Below, one piece after another: positions 1 to 6,454 of a stretch of DNA of 7,323 bases. Each line of letters starts with the position of its first letter. Position 1 is the first letter of the stretch. Source of the DNA: Methanomassiliicoccaceae archaeon UBA367 (GTDB lineage Archaea > Thermoplasmatota > Thermoplasmata > Methanomassiliicoccales > Methanomethylophilaceae); the NCBI GenBank assembly GCA_002506255.1, contig DAXF01000089.1, positions 341-7,663 on the forward strand. Direction: 5' to 3'. The position numbers and the translations under genes are program-made. Under the pieces are notes generated by a model. That model did not search any database and was not told the DNA's origin. It saw only the letters and a program-made list of their open reading frames with translations.

Positions 1-395
1 CTTCCGTAGAACTCGTTGCGGGCGATATCGATGTACCGGGGGTCTTTGGACCTCCTTATCTTCCTCAGGGCCTCGCTCCTAAGTATCTCCGTTCTGGTGG
101 ATGCCCACCTTACGGCGCCAAGGGATCTCTTGTACTGGTCGAGCCCGACCACCAGATTCACCAGCTCAGGGAAGAAGTCCTCCTCTTTCTCGATGCGGGG
201 GAATGTGTCCACGTACTTGTCCAAAGTGTCCTTGATAATATCCCCTATGGCGGTGACTCTGCCGAGGGTGGTCTTCTTCATCTTGTCCAACGCATCTGTG
301 CCGTTAATAGTGACCTTGGATGCCCTTCCGAACGCTTTGTCCAACAACTCGTCTGCGCTCAGGACGGTGGGGATCTTGAGAGTCTTAGCGGCCAT
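1..395 (-). CDS. nog1: NOG1-type GTPase, N-terminal part (cut by window edge)
   Basis: This is the N-terminal 131 codons of a NOG1-family GTP-binding protein, a cytoplasmic GTPase that acts in assembly of the large ribosomal subunit in eukaryotes and presumably in archaea. What is visible is only the helical NOG1 N-terminal domain: the opening KIPTVLSADELLDKAF, a central FPRIEKEEDFFPELVNLVVG stretch, the basic segment RSLGAVRWA, and RNEFYG at the cut end. These match the family pattern as I remember it. The GTPase motifs (P-loop, DxxG, NKxD) would lie beyond position 1, so activity cannot be judged here. The start ATG at 395-393 is chosen because it opens directly into conserved sequence and sits about 28 bases from a good TATA box, implying a leaderless transcript. 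It lies downstream of the large surface-protein gene on the same strand but has its own promoter. The family call is firm; its role in this organism is inferred. Confidence 0.9.
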   Translation of the reverse strand, partial: MAAKTLKIPTVLSADELLDKAFGRASKVTINGTDALDKMKKTTLGRVTAIGDIIKDTLDKYVDTFPRIEKEEDFFPELVNLVVGLDQYKRSLGAVRWASTRTEILRSEALRKIRRSKDPRYIDIARNEFYG

Positions 396-420
396 ATGAC
401 CGAGGCTATAATGTGCGCCC

Positions 421-434
421 TATAAAGGTTTTCG
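421..434 (-). promoter_or_regulatory. TATA box and BRE of nog1
   Basis: Read on the minus strand, this stretch is CGAAAACCTTTATA: an A-rich BRE-like element followed by the box TTTATA (426 to 421). The centre of the TATA box is about 28 bases from the A of the nog1 start codon. Archaeal TATA boxes lie about 26 bases upstream of the transcription start, so the transcript would begin within a few bases of the ATG. No Shine-Dalgarno motif is present, which fits leaderless translation. The box also lies downstream of the preceding gene's stop codon (484-486), so nog1 need not be co-transcribed with it. Confidence 0.7.
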
Positions 435-483
435 AGGGCGGTCGTTCTTTTTGGTATCCTTTTGTCGAAGGTCATAGAACGTC

Positions 484-3400
484 TCACGGATCGTACCTGC
501 TGAACTCGGCCCTGAAGAGCCAGAGATCGGACATCTTATCCTTATCTGCATTCAGGGCAGGTGGCACCATCTCAGACGGGAGGTCTCTCATGACCACGCC
601 CATCTCAGCTTTCCATGTTCCTCTCTCCATCCCAAGAATCGTGCACACGGCAGAAAGATTCACGCTAACGGAGACCCCGACCTCAATCTGCGTTTCCCCG
701 TCCGCGCTCAGGAACTTGGGAGCTGAGATCCCTGCATAGGCGGTCGTTCTGATGTATATCCCGTCCGTGAGTATGTTCACTGGGTCGATCCCGGCGGGAT
801 TGCCCACATACTTGGTCATGACGCCTATCTGTCCGATGAGCCATCTGATGGCCTCCTCTACCATTTCGGGTCCGGTCCCGATCGCGACTTCCAGTCCGTA
901 ATGCTGGGTCTCGGCTATGTCGGTGAGCTCCATCTCGATGAAGAAGTACGCATCCACTATGATGCCGGCTATGGAGGATATGAGGTCGTTTATGGCCAGC
1001 TCCATCACCCTCTCGAGATATTTTGCCACATCGTCCACTGATTTTATCTTGTTACCCATCTCGAAGAACGCTTTCTCCGCGGCATTCTTTATGCATTCGA
1101 TAATGAACACCTTCATCAGCAGGCCACCGGGTATCGAACCTCCGTTCTTCGTGCCCGGTGAGCCCTTCATATAGCTCCAGACGGTCGCTGCATCAGCGCT
1201 CCTCTGCCAAGTGAATTCGCTGTTGTCCTGGTCAGTTTTGAAAGGGGTCCTGTCGATGATGTTTCCGTTAGGATCGGCAAGCATCACGCAGTCGCCGTTG
1301 GATACAGCGCTCTTGGAATTGTTAAGAGCCTGTTTGTCGAAGCCTATGACCGTCCTGCCTCCCGGCGGGAGTATGATGCTGCCGAGGACCTTCCCCTTAA
1401 GCTCGCCGCTGCCCGGGTAGACGGAGTAGCCCTCCAGATCAACCGTCTTGCCTGAGGCGTTGTAGAGCTCTACCCACTCATTGCCCGCATCATCCCCTGC
1501 AGGATTGGATTCGAACTCGTTTATGACCAGCGCTCTCTTAAGGGGCAGATCGTATTTGAGGCACAGACCCAGATCGAAGCTCCCTTTGTATCCCGGGAGA
1601 GGTACGGGTATGTTTGAGAGCATTGTTCCGATACCGGGCATGTCCGAGAGTCTTGTCTCTATCTGCCTATATTGCACGAGCTCGGGCACAGAAGCGCTGA
1701 ACTCCACGCCCCGGACATGTCCGGTGATCCCGAGAAGCCGGTCGCCCTTCATGAAAGGGTCTGCAGAGGCCTCTACCCGCCAGTCCCTCCCATATGCGAA
1801 GCCGTTGCATACGAAGCTGTACTCATCTCCCGTCTTCTTCAGGTTCATAGTGGCCGAGAATCCGGTCTCGTCATTCTCTTTCGAGAGTGTTATGGACAGT
1901 ATGTTCTTGGTATTCTTCACAAGAGTGGCCAGCTGTGTCTTCAGAGTCAAAGTCAGTCCGAAAAGTTCCAGTCTTACCGTTTGATTGGCTATTCCCAGAT
2001 CGATCACGGAAACGCAGACCTTCGCCAGTACATCTGAGCACTTGGACACAAGCTCATTAAAGGCATCCACCACAGGCATGAGAGCATCGTAGAGCCTCTG
2101 CACGAGCTCTGTCATCATCCTTGATATCTCAAGGATCGCTTTTCCGCAGGCGGAGGCGATCTCCTTTATGGCGGAATAGAACTCCTTCAGAGGGCCCATA
2201 AGGGGCTCTGCGAGATCAAGGATTGCAGCCCATGCATCTGATACGAATGTGTTGCTGGATCTGTAGTCGACTCCTGCCAAAGGCCACCCGCTCACGCAAA
2301 CTATCTCCATTTTCGTGCTCAGATTCACGGAGCCTGAGAATTCCCCGTCGGAGATCCCCAGGGCCGAAGACAGGTCCGAGGATGAGGACGCTCTGTAACT
2401 GAGCACCCCGTTCAGTGAGATTATGAACGAAGCCGAGTAAGACGCGGCCCGGTGGTTGCCGAATCCCACATAGTGGATGCATCCTCCCGGATTGTCTCCA
2501 GGCTGCAGTATGTTGACGTCGATCCGCCCCCAGTCCTCTACGGATATACTTTCCGAGAAGGTCTCGTGACCCTCGTCACGGAGCAGGAACGAATCGTCTC
2601 CGGGCAGGTCCGTGATGCCCGATCCCGGGATTAGGCTGATGTTCTCTGCGGACTGGTTGTATACGTCGAGCATTCTCTCCCTTATATGTGGGATCATGTC
2701 GACGACGGACATGCCCTCCTCCATTATGGCGGACATGATACCCCTCATTACGGATCCAGAGTCCTTGGAGATGTTGCCCAGCGTTCTCTCGAAAAGAGAG
2801 ATACGGGAATCTATCTCGGCGGACATCCTGGAATTCATCTCTTTCTCTGCCCCGGCCGTGTCGCAGGTACTGATTATATCGTCCACAAGCCCGGGGTCGA
2901 GAGACTCCCCGTAATTGGCGGCGAGATAGGAGCTTATGCCGGACCTGAGGGAGGATTGTATATTCCCGTTTATCTCCCCCTTCCTGAACAGCGGTCCGGA
3001 CTGGGACCTTATCTTCTCATACATGGCGGCGTATAGGGGGTCTGTGATCTCCCCTGACCTGACAGTCCTCTCCGCAGATTCGACCAGCAGATCGGAGCTT
3101 CCGTTCATGGCGGCGTTTATCGCTGTCTCAAGGGCATGTGCGAACGGGACGTCGTCTGTGGGGTCGCAGCGAACCCTTATGACATCCAGACCGGACATGC
3201 CGGCCATATCGAGGGCCATTGATTTTACGAAGCCCTTCAGCATCTCTCTTATCTCGTTCCTGTCCCCTCGATACTCGTCCATGAAGGAGTTCCATCCGGA
3301 CCAGGAAACCACGTCCGATTCAGGGTAGGGAACAGGGATCTGCATACTGGGTATGCGAACAGTCTCCGTGGAGTCGCCTGCCCTCGCTTCAAAACTCCCC

Positions 3401-4518
3401 TCGGGAACGGATAAGATGTACCTCTCTCCTCTCATGAGCCATCTGTAATCATTCTCAGAGAGCCCCTGGTCGGCCATAATGGTCCTGAGGTGTTCCCTTA
3501 CGGTTTCTGCTTCCGTAGTTCCGTTGAAGAATGAGACGATGGCGTTCCATCCTTTCCTGACGAAATCGTTCACGGTGTCGATGATATCTGATACATCAGT
3601 GAGCATGAAGTACTGCATCCACTGGATTATCAGTGCATCCAGCATGGATATCAGAGTCTGAGCGAATATCTGGCACAGATCAATCTCCACGTAGCCGCCG
3701 CAGATGTAATCAGCTGTATCGAACTTCTCCGAGCTCTCCATCAGCGTATTCTCATCCCCGGTGTCCCTGAAGCACATAGACTCAATCAGGGATACGGATA
3801 TCCTGTATGCCCTGGTAACATCCGCCTCGGTGATTATGGATGAAGTTCCAGTCCTGCCGGAGGCATTAAAGGAGCCGTAGCCTGACAGCACCCTGCTCTG
3901 AGCCAGAGATGTCAGTTGATATGACATTAGCTGAGTAAGGGCTGATTCGTCGCCTTCCAGGGAGAGCTGGAATGCGGACCCGCTCTCTATGAGTAGCGGC
4001 AGTCCGGATGTGCCGTCGGCGCTTATCTCCAGCCTCCTCTCCGCCGTGCCGCTGTTTGAATCGAATCTCGCATCCACGTAGCCCGTGGCCCGCAGGAATG
4101 ATGGAGCCGATCCTGTGCCTGGATCATCAGAAACTCTGAGCTTTTCCACTCTCAGGCCGATGCTGCTGTCCAGAATTGTAACGGAAACGCCACAGTCCAT
4201 CTTAGGGTAGGAGTCTATGAGGTCCGCCGTCATGGAATCGAATGCGGCGCATCTTTCCGCCAAGGTTCCATTCCCTCGGCTGATCTCTCCGAGCATCACA
4301 CCGAGACGTGCCTCGATATCGAGCTCGGTGGATGTGATCGCATCGTCCAAGGCGATGATTTCCCGTTCTATGTTCCTCGTATCATCCTCGGCGTTCTCTA
4401 TTGAGATGTATATCACACCGTAGACCGATCCCAATAGAAGGAGTGTAACGGCGATAAGGGCAAAGGGCATGCTGCCGTTTCTGTTTCCGCGCATGGACGA
4501 GGATTTCTTCATGAACAT
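484..4518 (-). CDS. Giant membrane-anchored surface protein with internal lamin-tail domain
   Basis: About 1,344 residues; I do not recognise a full-length family. After a basic, serine-rich leader (residues 1-15) comes one hydrophobic segment (about 17-38, SMPFALIAVTLLLL then GSVYGVIYISI), followed by an acidic, heptad-like helix (about 41-75). No second convincing membrane span follows, so most of the chain should lie outside the cell, N-terminus inside. The body alternates long helical stretches (about 270-330, 770-840, 1130-1240) with beta-rich, Ser/Thr/Gly-rich stretches. A lamin-tail domain sits at about 998-1126 (INEFESNP, GNEWVELYN, WQRS, GSPGT). The SMPFAL anchor with a preceding Gly resembles type IV pilin-like or TadE/G-like N-termini, and large haloarchaeal proteins near pilus genes have a similar start; that comparison is from memory. 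The start may be the ATG at 4512-4510 (MKKSSS), which fits the TATA box slightly better and gives 1,342 residues. The gene is intact and diverges from the lipid operon. Function is unknown; cell-surface or envelope structure is the best guess. Confidence 0.85.
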   Translation of the reverse strand: MFMKKSSSMRGNRNGSMPFALIAVTLLLLGSVYGVIYISIENAEDDTRNIEREIIALDDAITSTELDIEARLGVMLGEISRGNGTLAERCAAFDSMTADLIDSYPKMDCGVSVTILDSSIGLRVEKLRVSDDPGTGSAPSFLRATGYVDARFDSNSGTAERRLEISADGTSGLPLLIESGSAFQLSLEGDESALTQLMSYQLTSLAQSRVLSGYGSFNASGRTGTSSIITEADVTRAYRISVSLIESMCFRDTGDENTLMESSEKFDTADYICGGYVEIDLCQIFAQTLISMLDALIIQWMQYFMLTDVSDIIDTVNDFVRKGWNAIVSFFNGTTEAETVREHLRTIMADQGLSENDYRWLMRGERYILSVPEGSFEARAGDSTETVRIPSMQIPVPYPESDVVSWSGWNSFMDEYRGDRNEIREMLKGFVKSMALDMAGMSGLDVIRVRCDPTDDVPFAHALETAINAAMNGSSDLLVESAERTVRSGEITDPLYAAMYEKIRSQSGPLFRKGEINGNIQSSLRSGISSYLAANYGESLDPGLVDDIISTCDTAGAEKEMNSRMSAEIDSRISLFERTLGNISKDSGSVMRGIMSAIMEEGMSVVDMIPHIRERMLDVYNQSAENISLIPGSGITDLPGDDSFLLRDEGHETFSESISVEDWGRIDVNILQPGDNPGGCIHYVGFGNHRAASYSASFIISLNGVLSYRASSSSDLSSALGISDGEFSGSVNLSTKMEIVCVSGWPLAGVDYRSSNTFVSDAWAAILDLAEPLMGPLKEFYSAIKEIASACGKAILEISRMMTELVQRLYDALMPVVDAFNELVSKCSDVLAKVCVSVIDLGIANQTVRLELFGLTLTLKTQLATLVKNTKNILSITLSKENDETGFSATMNLKKTGDEYSFVCNGFAYGRDWRVEASADPFMKGDRLLGITGHVRGVEFSASVPELVQYRQIETRLSDMPGIGTMLSNIPVPLPGYKGSFDLGLCLKYDLPLKRALVINEFESNPAGDDAGNEWVELYNASGKTVDLEGYSVYPGSGELKGKVLGSIILPPGGRTVIGFDKQALNNSKSAVSNGDCVMLADPNGNIIDRTPFKTDQDNSEFTWQRSADAATVWSYMKGSPGTKNGGSIPGGLLMKVFIIECIKNAAEKAFFEMGNKIKSVDDVAKYLERVMELAINDLISSIAGIIVDAYFFIEMELTDIAETQHYGLEVAIGTGPEMVEEAIRWLIGQIGVMTKYVGNPAGIDPVNILTDGIYIRTTAYAGISAPKFLSADGETQIEVGVSVSVNLSAVCTILGMERGTWKAEMGVVMRDLPSEMVPPALNADKDKMSDLWLFRAEFSRYDP
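1141..1527 (-). other. Lamin-tail domain (LTD) within the giant surface protein
   Basis: Residues about 998-1126 of the large protein form an Ig-like lamin-tail domain. The sequence shows the usual order: VINEFESNPAGDD, NEWVELYNASGKTVDLEGY, a glycine-rich turn with ILPPGGRTVIGF, GDCVMLADPNGNIIDRTPF, and a closing WQRS...W...GSPGTKN. In prokaryotes this domain is found mostly in exported proteins, often beside nucleases, hydrolases or other surface modules, and is thought to bind ligands or attach proteins to surfaces. Here it is internal, followed by about 218 more residues, whereas it is commonly terminal. The domain assignment is strong; its ligand cannot be read from the sequence. Confidence 0.85.
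4405..4470 (-). other. N-terminal membrane anchor with pilin-like context
   Basis: This encodes residues 17-38 of the large protein, an uncharged run of Met, Pro, Phe, Ala, Leu, Ile and Val. It is preceded by RGNRNGS with three positive or polar residues and followed by acidic ENAEDD. The charge pattern predicts an inside N-terminus. A Gly directly before SMPFAL is where a prepilin-type peptidase would cut, but the Glu usual at +5 of mature pilins is absent, and the segment could simply be an uncleaved signal anchor. Confidence 0.6.
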
Positions 4519-4539
4519 GCTTTTGGCGGAGCAGGGGGA

Positions 4540-4545
4540 TATAAG
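4540..4545 (-). promoter_or_regulatory. TATA box of the giant surface-protein gene
   Basis: Read on the minus strand the sequence is CTTATA, a match to the archaeal box A consensus. Its centre is about 24 bases from the ATG at 4518 and about 30 from the ATG at 4512. With a start site about 26-27 bases downstream of the box, transcription would begin near 4516, which would exclude the first ATG and leave a nearly leaderless message starting at 4512. There is no good BRE and no Shine-Dalgarno motif. Confidence 0.5.
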
Positions 4546-4585
4546 GGAAGACCTACCATTATGCTAACTTAGCGCGAAACCTAGC

Positions 4586-4603
4586 CCCAGTGTGCACAGT
4601 GGG
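4586..4603. promoter_or_regulatory. Imperfect palindrome, candidate operator between divergent promoters
   Basis: The 18-base sequence CCCAGTGTGCACAGTGGG is an inverted repeat with centre between 4594 and 4595. The core TGTGCACA is a perfect palindrome, the arms CCCA and TGGG pair, and only the G-G pair at 4590/4599 fails. Symmetry continues weakly outward to 4583-4606 (10 of 12 pairs in total). It lies upstream of both TATA boxes, about 24 bases before the tes box and about 40 from the surface-protein box, so it is not expected to be transcribed from either. That position suits a dimeric regulator. A further TGCAC half-like site occurs at 4612-4616, 19 bases from the one in the core. The regulator is unknown. 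Confidence 0.5.
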
Positions 4604-4618
4604 TCTCTTATTGCACGG

Positions 4619-4632
4619 GTAAAGCATTATAA
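4619..4632 (+). promoter_or_regulatory. BRE and TATA box of the tes-ferredoxin-reductase operon
   Basis: The sequence GTAAAGCATTATAA contains an A-rich BRE-like part and a TATA-like part (ATTATA, 4626-4631). Transcription would start near 4655, giving a leader of about 12 bases before the ATG at 4667. An imperfect Shine-Dalgarno-like GGAAGGG (4656-4662) falls within that leader. This placement also argues against the in-frame GTG at 4592, which would lie upstream of the promoter. Confidence 0.6.
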
Positions 4633-4666
4633 AAGAAACGGCATTTGTGTAGAAAGGAAGGGTACC

Positions 4667-6274
4667 ATGTCTTCTACAACAAAAGAATACGCTCCTAAGA
4701 AGGGGCTGCCCAAAAAGACCGAGTCTCTGTGTCCCGAATGCGGGAAGGTTCTGGTCGCGGAATATTACGAGAAGAACGGCAAGGTCTATGCAAAGAAGAC
4801 CTGCCCGGAGCACGGGGAGTTCGATAACCTGATCTGGTCTGATGCGGAGATGTATCTCCGGAGCGAGAGATTCGCCATGGACGGGATAGGTCTGATAAAT
4901 CCTAAGGAGAGTTCGGAGGATAATGTACATTTCATGATAGGCGACCGCAGGGTGGATCTGCACTCTTCCACCTCCCTCGCCAACATCGATCTCACGAACA
5001 GATGCAACATGAACTGCCCCATATGCTTCGCCAATGCGAACCAGGCGGGTTATGTCTATGAGCCTTCATACGATGATATCGTGGCCATGATGCAGGTGCT
5101 CAGAAGCGAGAGACCGATCAAATGCACCGCAGTCCAGTTCTCCGGAGGAGAGCCTACGATACACCCGGATTTCGTGAAGGTCATCGGTAAGGCAAAGGAG
5201 ATGGGATTCGCTCAGGTGCAGGTCGCAACGAACGGCCTGGAGTTCGCTAAGGGCCCTGAGCTGCTCAAGGCCGCAGTGGATGCTGGGCTTAACACAATAT
5301 ACCTATCCTTCGACGGCGTCAGCGACGATGTCTACATACAGGCCAGAGACAGGAAGATGTTCAACGTGAAGCTGAAGGTCCTGGACAACATCAGAAAGCT
5401 GGAGCGCAAACCCTCTGTGGTCCTGGTCCCAACTGTTGTGAAAGGGGTCAACGACCAACAGGTCGGTGACATCGTGAAGTTCGCATTCGATAATGCGGAT
5501 GTTGTACGCGGCGTGAATTTCCAGCCCGTGGCGTTCACCGGCAGGATAACAAAAGAGGAGCTCGAGAACGGCAGGTTCACTCTGCCAGACCTTGTGAATG
5601 CGGTAAGCGATCAGACAGGATACACCACGAGGGAGGATTGGTACCCGGTCCCTGTGGTCGCGCCCCTCTCCAAATTCGCATCCGTAATTATGGGCGACCG
5701 CAAGATAACCTTCACCACCCACCCTCACTGCGGGCTGGCGACATATCTCTTCAAGGACGACAAGGGGAACGTCACACCGCTCCCCAGATTCATGGATGTG
5801 GAGAAGTTCGTGGTAGGACTTGACGAGCTGGCAGATAAAGCTGAGAAGTCCAGTTTCAAGAAGCTCTATCTTCTGAAGGCATACAAGCTTATGGGCAGAT
5901 GCATACATGAGGACAGGATGCCTGAAGGGCTCACAAAGAAAAAGTTCCTCAAGGTAATGGGGGACATAATGGGCAGCAAGTCAAAGAAGACCCTGGCAGC
6001 CTTCTCATGGAAGATGATGTTCATCGGAGGGATGCACTTCCAGGACTCCTATAACTACGATATTGAGAGGGTGGAGCGCTGCGCCATCCACTACGTGACG
6101 CCGGATCTGCGTGTGATTCCCTTCTGTGCCTTCAATTCCGGTCCGGAGTACCGCAAGGAGGTGGAGGCCAAGTTCTCCATCCCGTTGGCTGAATGGAAGG
6201 CGAAGAACAAGGCAGAAGCGAAGGCTTTGGAAGAGGCGATGATAGTACCCGACGATCAGAAGCCTGATGTGTGA
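4667..6274 (+). CDS. tes: Radical SAM tetraether lipid synthase-like protein
   Basis: A 535-residue cytoplasmic radical SAM enzyme of the MJ0619/Tes type. Tes joins the ends of two isoprenoid lipid chains by a radical C-C coupling, producing tetraether or macrocyclic lipids. In order: an N-terminal metal-binding knuckle (C22, C25, C46, H49); the radical SAM triad C113-x3-C117-x2-C120 in NRCNMNCPICFA; SGGEPT at 159-164; the conserved core ATNGLEF, YLSFDGV (212-218), LVPTVVKGVND and RGVNFQPV (281-288); and a C-terminal part with C355, C412, C472 and C487, enough for one auxiliary [4Fe-4S] cluster. The CxxxCxxC-x-x-H element I remember from MJ0619-like relatives, just before the radical SAM motif, is missing: only H99 remains. 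No membrane span is seen. The ATG at 4667 is preferred over the in-frame GTG at 4592, which lies before the promoter. Ferredoxin and geranylgeranyl reductase follow at once, as in Methanosarcina. A related radical SAM enzyme with another lipid or pterin substrate remains possible. Confidence 0.78.
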   Translation: MSSTTKEYAPKKGLPKKTESLCPECGKVLVAEYYEKNGKVYAKKTCPEHGEFDNLIWSDAEMYLRSERFAMDGIGLINPKESSEDNVHFMIGDRRVDLHSSTSLANIDLTNRCNMNCPICFANANQAGYVYEPSYDDIVAMMQVLRSERPIKCTAVQFSGGEPTIHPDFVKVIGKAKEMGFAQVQVATNGLEFAKGPELLKAAVDAGLNTIYLSFDGVSDDVYIQARDRKMFNVKLKVLDNIRKLERKPSVVLVPTVVKGVNDQQVGDIVKFAFDNADVVRGVNFQPVAFTGRITKEELENGRFTLPDLVNAVSDQTGYTTREDWYPVPVVAPLSKFASVIMGDRKITFTTHPHCGLATYLFKDDKGNVTPLPRFMDVEKFVVGLDELADKAEKSSFKKLYLLKAYKLMGRCIHEDRMPEGLTKKKFLKVMGDIMGSKSKKTLAAFSWKMMFIGGMHFQDSYNYDIERVERCAIHYVTPDLRVIPFCAFNSGPEYRKEVEAKFSIPLAEWKAKNKAEAKALEEAMIVPDDQKPDV

Positions 6275-6277
6275 GGT
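6273..6277 (+). promoter_or_regulatory. Shine-Dalgarno site deciding the ferredoxin start
   Basis: GAGGT overlaps the tes stop codon (TGA, 6272-6274). It abuts the ATG at 6278 with no spacing but is 6 bases from the in-frame ATG at 6284, so the second ATG is the likely start. The overlap suggests translational coupling to tes. Confidence 0.6.
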
Positions 6278-6283
6278 ATGAGA

Positions 6284-6454
6284 ATGAAAGTGAACTACGA
6301 CAAATGCTTGCATTGCGGAGGGTGTGCCGGGTCGTGCCCCCAGAACGCGATATATTTGAATGATTACATATTGGAATTCAACGACAGATGCAACCTCTGT
6401 GGGAGATGCATCAAGATCTGCCCGGTGGGCGCTCTGTCCAAGGAGGGATCCTGA
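6284..6454 (+). CDS. Small 2[4Fe-4S] ferredoxin, probable electron donor to GGR
   Basis: A 56-residue bacterial-type ferredoxin. Two classic cluster motifs are visible: C8-x2-C11-x2-C14-x3-C18-P and C36-x2-C39-x2-C42-x3-C46-P, each followed by the usual turn (NAIY and VGAL), and the chain is the normal length for a minimal 2[4Fe-4S] protein. It carries single electrons at low potential in the cytoplasm. Its place between tes and geranylgeranyl reductase points to reduction of the reductase's FAD; in Methanosarcina acetivorans the ferredoxin next to the reductase is needed for full saturation of lipids (from memory). It could also feed Tes with the electrons needed to cleave SAM. The start is taken at 6284 because of Shine-Dalgarno spacing; an in-frame ATG at 6278 would add two residues (Met-Arg). 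Its stop codon touches the next start codon. Confidence 0.9.
   Translation: MKVNYDKCLHCGGCAGSCPQNAIYLNDYILEFNDRCNLCGRCIKICPVGALSKEGS
6442..6450 (+). promoter_or_regulatory. Strong Shine-Dalgarno site of geranylgeranyl reductase
   Basis: GGAGGGATC lies inside the last codons of the ferredoxin gene, with GGAGG 8 bases before the ATG at 6455. It closely matches the complement of the archaeal 16S rRNA 3' end and is the best ribosome-binding site in the window, consistent with re-initiation after the contiguous TGAATG stop-start junction. Confidence 0.7.

Noticed and set aside
404..413. Second TATA-like sequence (CATTATAG on the minus strand) in front of nog1.
   Set aside because: It is too close to the start codon, under 20 bases, to serve as its TATA box; the box at 421-426 has better spacing and a BRE.
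443..467. T-rich stretch that could be an archaeal terminator.
   Set aside because: The T runs are on the plus strand, but no plus-strand gene ends here; for the minus-strand gene they are A runs.
1481..1984. Open frame of 167 codons on the plus strand inside the giant gene, with others like it at 16-399, 917-1174 and 2936-3328.
   Set aside because: All are antisense to genes with better evidence (nog1 or the large protein) and lack motifs, promoters or ribosome-binding sites.
4592..4666. In-frame GTG extension adding 25 residues to the Tes-like protein.
   Set aside because: It lies upstream of the TATA box, overlaps the palindrome, and adds residues with no family-like sequence; the ATG at 4667 is followed by the conserved N-terminal knuckle.
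4559..4963. Open frame of 134 codons on the minus strand across the tes start and promoter.
   Set aside because: It covers the divergent promoter region and the palindrome, and its sequence is low in recognisable features.
5303..5908. Open frame of 201 codons on the minus strand inside tes.
   Set aside because: Shadow of the conserved radical SAM core; composition is that of a reverse frame and no motif is visible.
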